Translations under genes and position numbers: made by a program | Assembly (NCBI GenBank): GCA_023422735.1 | Contig: JAFAGL010000213.1 | Location: forward strand, 1-7,406 | Origin: Pseudomonadota bacterium | GTDB lineage: Bacteria; Pseudomonadota; Alphaproteobacteria; Rhizobiales; Rhizobiaceae | Length of the DNA: 7,406 bases | Reading direction: 5' to 3' | Shown here: piece by piece, positions 1 to 4,528 of the stretch | Numbering within the stretch: position 1 is the stretch's first letter | Layout of the letters: every line of letters begins with the position of its first letter | The notes under the pieces: generated by a model | Told to the model about the DNA's origin: nothing | The model's database searches: none | Seen by the model: only the letters and a program-made list of their open reading frames with translations

Positions 1-414
1 CGCCACGACGAGCTGCGCCGTCGAGCAGTTGGGATTGGCGATGATGTTCTTCCTGGTGAAGCCCGCAACGGCATCCGGGTTCACTTCCGGCACGATCAGC
101 GGCACTTCGGCATCATAGCGCCAGGCCGATGAATTATCGATCACCACACAGCCCTGACGGCCGATCTTAGGAGACCATTCCTTCGAAACATTGCCGCCGG
201 CCGACATCAGGCAGATATCGGTATCGGAAAAATCATACTGCTCAAGCGCGCGAACTTTCAGCGTCTTGTCGCCATAAGACACTTCCGAACCCTGGCTGCG
301 ACGCGACGCCAGCGCCACGACCTCATCGGCAGGGAAACCGCGCTCTTCCAGAATATTGAGCATTTCGCGGCCCACATTTCCCGTGGCGCCGACGATCGCA
401 ACTTTATAACCCAT
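1..414 (-). CDS. asd: Aspartate-semialdehyde dehydrogenase, N-terminal part (3' end beyond window)
   Basis: Cytosolic enzyme that reduces L-aspartyl-4-phosphate to L-aspartate-4-semialdehyde with NADPH, the common step before the Lys/diaminopimelate, Thr, Met and Ile branches. The 138 visible codons read without interruption to base 1. The N-terminus has the nucleotide-binding loop VGATGNVGREM (residues 8-18), then SRRSQG (37-42), SAGGNVSKEW (71-80), DNSSAWR (93-99), VPEVNP (108-113), and the active-site motif NPNCST with the catalytic cysteine at residue 130. These are hallmarks of the bacterial Asd family; full-length members run to roughly 340-370 residues, so about 40% is present. The ATG at 414-412 is chosen because it begins the conserved N-terminus and follows a strong Shine-Dalgarno GAGGAG at 430-425. 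The gene is preceded by a Thr-rich leader ORF and alternative stem-loops (453-662), which suggests control by attenuation. Confidence 0.97.
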   Translation of the reverse strand, partial: MGYKVAIVGATGNVGREMLNILEERGFPADEVVALASRRSQGSEVSYGDKTLKVRALEQYDFSDTDICLMSAGGNVSKEWSPKIGRQGCVVIDNSSAWRYDAEVPLIVPEVNPDAVAGFTRKNIIANPNCSTAQLVVA

Positions 415-424
415 ATCGAAACTT

Positions 425-439
425 CTCCTCTTCCTCTCC
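425..439 (-). promoter_or_regulatory. asd ribosome binding site within a long purine tract
   Basis: Upstream of the asd ATG the transcript reads GGAGAGGAAGAGGAG (439-425), a 15-base all-purine stretch whose last part, GAGGAG, is well placed to pair with the 3' end of 16S rRNA. The remainder is unusually rich in extra Shine-Dalgarno-like matches. Eleven of the 12 bases 439-428 are complementary to the pyrimidine tract at 520-509 in the same leader, so access to this site could be conditional. The site itself is seen in the sequence; the conditional access is inference. Confidence 0.8.
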
Positions 440-452
440 GCTGGCGCTTTGG

Positions 453-480
453 AAAACCCGTCGGCCATGACACGGGTTCT
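453..480 (-). terminator. Putative attenuator (terminator-type) stem-loop in the asd leader
   Basis: On the transcript, AACCCGT (478-472) pairs perfectly with ACGGGTT (461-455), enclosing a 10-base loop. The stem can extend outward by one G-U and one A-U pair (479-480 with 454-453), and its 3' arm ends in four U residues (456-453). The U tract is short and is followed by CCAAAGCG, so this is a weak intrinsic terminator by E. coli standards. It may still suffice in a GC-rich genome. Its 5' arm is shared with the alternative stem at 508-473, so only one of the two can form. That exclusivity is what makes an attenuator reading attractive. Confidence 0.5.
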
Positions 481-508
481 GCCTCGGCTCATCCCCCGGC
501 CGAACCCG
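473..508 (-). promoter_or_regulatory. Putative antiterminator stem-loop competing with the asd attenuator
   Basis: CGGGTTC (508-502) is perfectly complementary to GAACCCG (479-473). After one G-A mismatch, GCC (500-498) pairs with GGC (483-481), giving ten pairs around a 14-base loop. The 3' arm is the same segment that the downstream terminator-type stem needs, so formation of this hairpin would prevent that stem. In a standard ribosome-mediated attenuator this is the 2:3 structure, favoured when the ribosome stalls on the control codons just upstream. The pairing is visible in the sequence; the role is inferred. Confidence 0.5.
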
Positions 509-534
509 GGAGAGGGAGAGCAGGCCGCAGGGAT
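491..534 (-). promoter_or_regulatory. Putative 1:2 stem-loop starting at the leader stop codon
   Basis: AUCCC (534-530), which begins with the last base of the leader stop codon, can pair with GGGAU (495-491). CGGCC (527-523) can pair with GGCCG (501-497), with a small internal loop between the two helices. It overlaps the inner part of the putative antiterminator, and a ribosome stalled on the final Thr codons (554-540) would cover its 5' arm. That fits the 1:2 structure of an attenuator. The arms are short and the CGGGTTC segment lies in its loop, so this is the least certain of the three alternative structures. Confidence 0.35.
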
Positions 535-662
535 CAGACCGTTTTCGTGGTCGTAATGATCGTTTTGGCCGTCGTTTTCACGAGCGCGATGCGCGCGCCT
601 GCGCCAATACCCGCGATTGGCGCGGGGGCGTAAGCGAGGAATGCCGAGATGAGGCTGCGCAT
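534..662 (-). CDS. Putative Thr/Ile/Lys-rich leader peptide of asd (42 aa)
   Basis: Short ORF from ATG (662-660) to TGA (536-534), in the gap between lpdA and asd. The start is chosen because GGAG (672-669) lies six bases upstream. The first half is hydrophobic and Ala-rich (it begins MRSLISAFLAYAPAP). The last 15 residues are VKTTAKTIITTTKTV: seven Thr (six ACG, one ACC), two Ile and three Lys (all AAA). Twelve of 15 residues are thus amino acids made from aspartate semialdehyde, the product of the gene that follows. The stop lies 119 bases before the asd start and is followed directly by alternative stem-loops. This resembles the ThrL leader of the enterobacterial thr operon in logic, though not clearly in sequence. 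An internal GTG (581-579) could also start the control peptide but has no Shine-Dalgarno. I do not know of a published description of this ORF. Translation is inferred. Confidence 0.7.
   Translation of the reverse strand: MRSLISAFLAYAPAPIAGIGAGARIALVKTTAKTIITTTKTV
601..623 (-). repeat. Perfect 8-bp inverted repeat inside the leader ORF
   Basis: GCGCCAAT (623-616) and ATTGGCGC (608-601) are exact inverted repeats around a 7-base loop. A second hairpin, CCGCG with CGCGG, can form in part of the same bases. It lies within the leader ORF about 20 bases before the Thr-rich codons. It could act as an RNA polymerase pause hairpin that lets a ribosome catch up, as leader hairpins do in known attenuators, or it could be a chance result of GC-rich coding sequence. 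Confidence 0.4.
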
Positions 663-684
663 GATGTGCTCCGGAACGAAGTTG

Positions 685-712
685 CTTCTACGCTTCCCCA
701 GCGCGAAGTCAA
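685..712 (-). promoter_or_regulatory. Candidate sigma70-type promoter for the asd leader
   Basis: TTGACT (712-707, five of six matches to the -35 consensus) is followed after 16 bases by TAGAAG (690-685, four of six matches to TATAAT). Transcription would begin near 678, giving a 5' untranslated region of about 16 bases that includes the GGAG site (672-669) of the leader ORF. The spacing of promoter, start site, ribosome site and ORF is coherent, which raises confidence. The elements overlap the stem-loop at 685-731: the -35 is in its loop and the -10 is in its 3' arm. Confidence 0.5.
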
Positions 713-731
713 TGCAGGGAACGCGTAGAAG
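685..731 (-). terminator. Strong stem-loop after lpdA, possible end of the suc-lpdA operon
   Basis: Ten bases after the lpdA stop region, CTTCTACGC (731-723) pairs with GCGTAGAAG (693-685). After a single bulged G (722), TTCCC (721-717) pairs with GGGAA (698-694). That makes 14 Watson-Crick pairs around an 18-base loop. No U tract follows on either strand, so it is not a canonical intrinsic terminator. It could stop polymerase with help, protect the 3' end of the operon mRNA, or act at the DNA level as a palindromic operator over the leader promoter. The structure is clear; which role applies is not. Confidence 0.5.
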
Positions 732-743
732 GTGGCCTCGTCA

Positions 744-2153
744 TCAGGAATGGATCGTCTTGAAGAAAGTGCCGAGCGCGGCTTCCTTGACGGCCTCCGA
801 CATCGTCGGATGCGCATGGCAGGTGCGCGCGAGATCTTCCGACGAACCGCCAAACTCCATCAGCACAGCGGCCTCATGGATCATCTCGCCCGCGCCGAAG
901 CCAAGAATGTGGACGCCGAGAACACGGTCGGTCCTGGCATCGGCCAGCACCTTGACGAGCCCATCCGTTTGCAGCATCGCGCGCGCCCGGCCATTGGCCG
1001 AGAACGGGAACTTGCCGACCTTGTAGTCCACGCCATCCTTTTTCAGCTCTTCTTCCGTTTTGCCGACGGAAGCCACTTCCGGATTGGTGTAAACCACACT
1101 CGGGATGACGTCGTAGTTCACATGGCCGTGCTGGCCAGCGAGGATTTCCGCTACCGCAACGCCTTCGTCCTCACCCTTATGCGCAAGCATTGGTCCTGCA
1201 ATCACATCGCCGATGGCGTAGATTCCATCCACATTGGTCTTGTAACCATTATCGGTCTTCACGCGCCCGCGTTCGTCGAGTTCGACGCCGGCTTCGCCAA
1301 GACCGAGCTTGTCATGGAAGGGCTTGCGGCCCGTTGCAACCAGAACGCGCTCGGCTTCGATCGTTTCGGCTTCGCCGCCCTTGACCGGCTCGAAGGTGAC
1401 GCGCGCGCCCGCACCGCCTTTTTCAACGCCGGTGACCTTGGCACCAAGCTTCAGTTCAATGCCCTGCTTGGCCATGATCTTGGCGAATTGCTTGGCGATC
1501 TCGCCATCCATGATGCCGAGCAGATTATCGAGATATTCCACAACCGTGACCTTGGCGCCCAGACGCGACCACACGGAACCGAGTTCCATGCCGATGACGC
1601 CGCCGCCGACCACAACCAGCGTTTCCGGCACCTTGTCAAAGGACAGCGCGCCGGTGGACGACACGATCACTTCTTCATCGAAAGCGACGTCCACACCCGG
1701 AATGCCTGCGACATCCGAGCCGGTGGCGATGACGATATTCTTCGTTTCAACCGTTTGCGTCGAACCGTCTTCTGCCGTGACCTGGACCTTGCCCGCGCCC
1801 AGCACCTTGCCCATGCCGCGGAAGGTGGTGATCTTGTTTTTCTTCATCAGGAATTCGAGGCCCTTGGTATTGGCCGCGACGGTGTCGGTCTTGTGCGCGA
1901 GCATCGCCGGCAGGTCGAGTTCCGGTGCAGGCACCTTGATGCCGAGCTTCGCAAAATCATGGCTCACGGCTGCGAACTGCTCGGAAGCGTGCAACAGCGC
2001 TTTGGACGGAATGCAGCCGATATTGATGCAGGTGCCGCCGAAATTCGGGTTCTTTTCAACCACTGCGGTGTTCAAGCCGAGTTGGGCCGCCTTGATCGCG
2101 CAGACATAGCCTGCCGGACCGGTTCCGATTACCACAACATCAAAAGCTGCCAT
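744..2153 (-). CDS. lpdA: Dihydrolipoyl dehydrogenase (E3 of 2-oxoglutarate dehydrogenase)
   Basis: Flavoprotein of 469 residues that reoxidises the dihydrolipoyl groups on E2 and passes the electrons through FAD to NAD+. Visible motifs in order: FAD-binding GTGPAG (10-15), redox-active disulfide GGTCINIGC with Cys42 and Cys47, IATGS (142-146), NAD-binding GGGVIG (183-188) followed by an acidic end to the second strand (VVE, 204-206), the second FAD motif YAIGDV (312-317), and the C-terminal HPTMSE with the catalytic His448 and Glu453. Length and motifs are complete. The ATG is supported by AGGAA (2166-2162) eight bases upstream. It ends with two adjacent TGA codons (746-741). Position downstream of sucA and sucB indicates that it serves the 2-oxoglutarate complex; in this group, other E3 paralogues usually sit with the pyruvate or branched-chain complexes. 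It appears to be the last gene of the operon and is followed by a strong stem-loop. Confidence 0.97.
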   Translation of the reverse strand: MAAFDVVVIGTGPAGYVCAIKAAQLGLNTAVVEKNPNFGGTCINIGCIPSKALLHASEQFAAVSHDFAKLGIKVPAPELDLPAMLAHKTDTVAANTKGLEFLMKKNKITTFRGMGKVLGAGKVQVTAEDGSTQTVETKNIVIATGSDVAGIPGVDVAFDEEVIVSSTGALSFDKVPETLVVVGGGVIGMELGSVWSRLGAKVTVVEYLDNLLGIMDGEIAKQFAKIMAKQGIELKLGAKVTGVEKGGAGARVTFEPVKGGEAETIEAERVLVATGRKPFHDKLGLGEAGVELDERGRVKTDNGYKTNVDGIYAIGDVIAGPMLAHKGEDEGVAVAEILAGQHGHVNYDVIPSVVYTNPEVASVGKTEEELKKDGVDYKVGKFPFSANGRARAMLQTDGLVKVLADARTDRVLGVHILGFGAGEMIHEAAVLMEFGGSSEDLARTCHAHPTMSEAVKEAALGTFFKTIHS

Positions 2154-2198
2154 GAGATAAATTCCTGCGTGTCGAATTGGTTTTGAAGGCGATGGGCT

Positions 2199-2600
2199 TC
2201 AGCCCAGAAAGCTGCCAAGCATGATAAGCAGGCCAAGCAGCGATGCCAGCCAGATCAGCGAGCGAAGATAAGGAATGCCGAAAGCATAAAGCGGCAGATA
2301 AACGATACGAGCCGCAAACCAGATGATGGCACCGATCTCGCCCCATTCACTGGCCTGGCCGGAAACCACCAAACCGAGCGCCAATGCGACAAAAGCCGGA
2401 TAGGTTTCCAGAAAATTCCATTTGGCGCGTTCAAGCCGCCCGGTCAGTTTGGAAAGCTGGCGAGCCTCATCGCGCGCGCTGGCATTGTATTGCGTGCCGG
2501 TGTCGCGCGTGGCGGACTGGCCCTGTGCGAAAATATGCACCAAAAGCAGAACGACGCTCCATCCAAGGATGAGCAGTTCAGTAGGGAGACCTGTGTCCAT
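2199..2600 (-). CDS. MAPEG-family inner-membrane protein (133 aa)
   Basis: Small integral membrane protein with four probable transmembrane helices: about residues 7-26, 66-82, 88-107 and 112-132. Helix 2 is preceded by the signature-like ERAKWNFLETYPAF (57-70), whose Arg, Asn and Glu match the pattern of membrane-associated proteins in eicosanoid and glutathione metabolism (MAPEG). Family members include glutathione transferases and peroxidases, but most bacterial ones have no assigned substrate and none is claimed here. The ATG at 2600-2598 is preferred over start codons up to 69 bases upstream because AAGGA (2612-2608) sits seven bases before it and the helical domain begins there. The upstream extension would lie inside the preceding gene. 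The Shine-Dalgarno overlaps the stop codon of that gene, suggesting translational coupling. It sits between sucB and lpdA, so it is probably made together with the 2-oxoglutarate dehydrogenase. Confidence 0.85.
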   Translation of the reverse strand: MDTGLPTELLILGWSVVLLLVHIFAQGQSATRDTGTQYNASARDEARQLSKLTGRLERAKWNFLETYPAFVALALGLVVSGQASEWGEIGAIIWFAARIVYLPLYAFGIPYLRSLIWLASLLGLLIMLGSFLG

Positions 2601-2610
2601 GACCGTATCC

Positions 2611-3189
2611 TTACTGGGCAGCGCCGGAGGGTTGCGTGATGTTATCGCACGAACCGCGCGCGTCATCAAAGCTCTGTTGCGCGGGCTGCAACCGGCCCTT
2701 CACGATGCCGAGTGGCTCGAAAGGCGGCGTCGCCTGAATGCCGGGCACCACGAAGCGCAACAAATAGCATCCCGCATAAACCGATGTGTCGCCGCTCCTC
2801 CCGGTCGCCTCGATCACAACGGGAAGGCTGGTATAGGTCGAGCCGGCCGCACCTTCTGCTTCACCGTCTCCGATACGCACGCGAACGCTTGAAGTGTCCT
2901 CATAGCCCTTGGCAAAGTTTTCCAACGAGGGACGCCCGGGCTCGTCGCGAAAATAGCTCCATGCGCGGAGATATTCGTGGCGCGCGATCGCGTTATACAG
3001 GCTCTCGACCACGCTTCGCGGCGTCGATCGGTCATCCTGATAGTCCGGCATGTCCTGCGCCAGAACAGTTGACAACAGGCAGATCGCGCCGAGGCTGGCA
3101 AGAAGCGAAAGCCGTATCGGCTTCAACGCAAACCTGTCACGCGAACCGGCGGGGCCGTTTGGCGTGAATTCTCTGCGCTGAACCAACAC
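2611..3189 (-). CDS. Exported protein of unknown function, NTF2-like in appearance (192 aa)
   Basis: I do not recognise a specific family. A basic N-terminus followed by a hydrophobic stretch (about residues 24-43, IRLSLLASLGAICLLSTVLA) and a likely signal-peptidase site after VLA (44) predict export to the periplasm. The mature part begins PRSVVESLYNAIARHEYLRAWSYF (57-80) and continues into predicted strands around 101-149. A helical start leading into a curved sheet recalls NTF2/SnoaL-like domains, but this is by eye only. Two cysteines remain after cleavage (141 and 181) and could form a disulfide. The start is GTG (3189-3187), with AAGGA (3199-3195) five bases upstream; the next codon, TTG, is an alternative with eight-base spacing. 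The gene begins 16 bases after sucB and its TAA stop overlaps the Shine-Dalgarno of the MAPEG gene, so it belongs to the same operon. Confidence 0.75.
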   Translation of the reverse strand: MLVQRREFTPNGPAGSRDRFALKPIRLSLLASLGAICLLSTVLAQDMPDYQDDRSTPRSVVESLYNAIARHEYLRAWSYFRDEPGRPSLENFAKGYEDTSSVRVRIGDGEAEGAAGSTYTSLPVVIEATGRSGDTSVYAGCYLLRFVVPGIQATPPFEPLGIVKGRLQPAQQSFDDARGSCDNITQPSGAAQ

Positions 3190-3205
3190 GGCTTTCCTTG
3201 CAATC

Positions 3206-4468
3206 CTACAAATCGAGAACGAGGCGTTCCGGATCTTCCAGGCTCTCCTTGACGCGCACCAGGAAGGTGACCGCTTCCTTGCCGTCCACGATACGGTGAT
3301 CGTAAGAAAGTGCCAGATACATCATCGGACGGACTACGATCTGGCCACCGACCACGACGGGACGCTCTTGGATCTTGTGCATGCCCAGAATGCCCGATTG
3401 CGGTGCATTGAGGATAGGCGTCGACATCAGCGATCCATAAACACCGCCATTCGAAATCGTGAAGGTGCCGCCCTGCATATCGGCAACGCCGAGCTTGCCA
3501 TCGCGCGCAGCCACGCCCAGACGACCGATTTCCTTTTCGATCTCGGCAATCGACATCTGATCCGCATCGCGCACGACCGGCACGACGAGGCCCTTGTCGG
3601 TGCCGACGGCGACGCCGATATGGGCATAGTTCTTGTAGATCAGATCGGTGCCGTCGATCTCGGCATTCACCGCCGGTATTTCCTTCAGCGCATGCGTCAC
3701 GGCCTTGGTGAAGAAGCCCATGAAGCCAAGCTTCACGCCATGCTTCTTTTCAAACAGATCCTTGTATTTCGAACGCAGATCCATCACCGGCTTCATGTCC
3801 ACCTCGTTGAAGGTGGTGAGCATGGCCGCAACATTCTGTGCGTCCTTGAGCCGCTTGGCGATGGTCTGGCGCAGACGGGTCATCTTCACGCGCTCTTCGC
3901 GCGCTTCCTCGTCGCCAGCCGGGCGGGCGGCAACCGGTGCGGATGCCGACGCACTGCCCTTTGCCACAGCGTCGATCACGTCGCCCTTGAGAACCTGACC
4001 GCGCTTGCCTGAGCCCTGCACCTGATCAGTCGACAGATTGTTTTCCGCCATCATCTTTGCCGCGGACGGTGCCGGCGGCACATCGCGCTTCGAAACCTCG
4101 CCGGCATCGCCAGCCGTTGCCTGGGTCTTTTCAGCAGCTTCCTTTGTGGAAGAGGCCGCGCCTGAACCGCTGGTCGAAGCCACGGCATCGGGCTTGGTTT
4201 CGGCAGCCTTCGGCGCCGCGGCAGCGGCACCTGCCTCGCCGATCTGGCCCAGAAGTGCGTTGACTTCGACAGTCTCGCCTTCCTGCGCCGTGATTTCGGA
4301 AAGCGTTCCGGCGGCCGGCGCGGGAACCTCGATGGTTACCTTGTCGGTTTCAAGTTCAACCAGGGCCTCGTCGGCGGCGATCGTATCGCCAACCTTCTTG
4401 AACCATTTGCCGATTGTGGCTTCGGTGACGGATTCGCCAAGCGTGGGAACGCGGATTTCGGTTGCCAT
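3206..4468 (-). CDS. sucB: Dihydrolipoyllysine-residue succinyltransferase (E2 of 2-oxoglutarate dehydrogenase)
   Basis: Core-forming enzyme of 420 residues that receives the succinyl group from E1 on its lipoyl arm and transfers it to CoA. Domains in order: one lipoyl domain (about 1-78) with the lipoylated Lys43 in ETDKVT; an Ala/Pro/Ser/Thr-rich flexible linker (about 79-128); a peripheral subunit-binding domain (about 130-168; PPAPSAAKMMAEN and GSGKRGQVLKGDV) that holds E1 or E3; a second linker; and the catalytic acyltransferase domain (about 190-420) with the HRIVDG motif, catalytic His391 and Asp395. A single lipoyl domain and the neighbouring sucA favour the 2-oxoglutarate rather than the pyruvate complex. 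The ATG begins the conserved MATEIRVPTLGES, but its ribosome site is weak (GGACA about six bases upstream); translation may depend partly on coupling to sucA, which ends 60 bases earlier. That intervening stretch shows no strong hairpin. Confidence 0.97.
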   Translation of the reverse strand: MATEIRVPTLGESVTEATIGKWFKKVGDTIAADEALVELETDKVTIEVPAPAAGTLSEITAQEGETVEVNALLGQIGEAGAAAAAPKAAETKPDAVASTSGSGAASSTKEAAEKTQATAGDAGEVSKRDVPPAPSAAKMMAENNLSTDQVQGSGKRGQVLKGDVIDAVAKGSASASAPVAARPAGDEEAREERVKMTRLRQTIAKRLKDAQNVAAMLTTFNEVDMKPVMDLRSKYKDLFEKKHGVKLGFMGFFTKAVTHALKEIPAVNAEIDGTDLIYKNYAHIGVAVGTDKGLVVPVVRDADQMSIAEIEKEIGRLGVAARDGKLGVADMQGGTFTISNGGVYGSLMSTPILNAPQSGILGMHKIQERPVVVGGQIVVRPMMYLALSYDHRIVDGKEAVTFLVRVKESLEDPERLVLDL

Positions 4469-4528
4469 TGTTTTGTCCGGTGTCCTGTGGAGCTCAGATC
4501 ATGTTTGTTGCTGGAAAGATGGCCCGGC

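Noticed and set aside
258..473. 71-codon minus-strand ORF overlapping the asd start
   Set aside because: It is out of frame with asd, Arg/Trp-rich, and asd matches its family from the ATG at 414 with a strong ribosome site.
578..853. 91-codon minus-strand ORF overlapping the end of lpdA and the leader region
   Set aside because: It overlaps lpdA in another frame, is Arg/Ser-rich without motifs, and conflicts with the better-supported 42-codon leader ORF that has its own Shine-Dalgarno.
732..2186. Long open frame of 484 codons on the plus strand opposite lpdA
   Set aside because: It covers lpdA almost exactly in antisense. LpdA has all FAD, NAD, disulfide and His/Glu motifs, while the plus-strand translation is His/Arg/Asp-rich with no recognisable domain. 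Long antisense frames are common opposite GC-rich genes.
2194..2205. Small inverted repeat GGGC-TTCA-GCCC at the end of the MAPEG gene as a terminator
   Set aside because: The stem is only four to five pairs, it has no U tract, and lpdA follows after 45 bases in the same direction; it is too weak to support.
2601..2669. Longer N-terminus for the MAPEG protein from an upstream start codon
   Set aside because: The extension would overlap the preceding gene, has no hydrophobic or conserved content, and the ATG at 2600 has a well-placed AAGGA.
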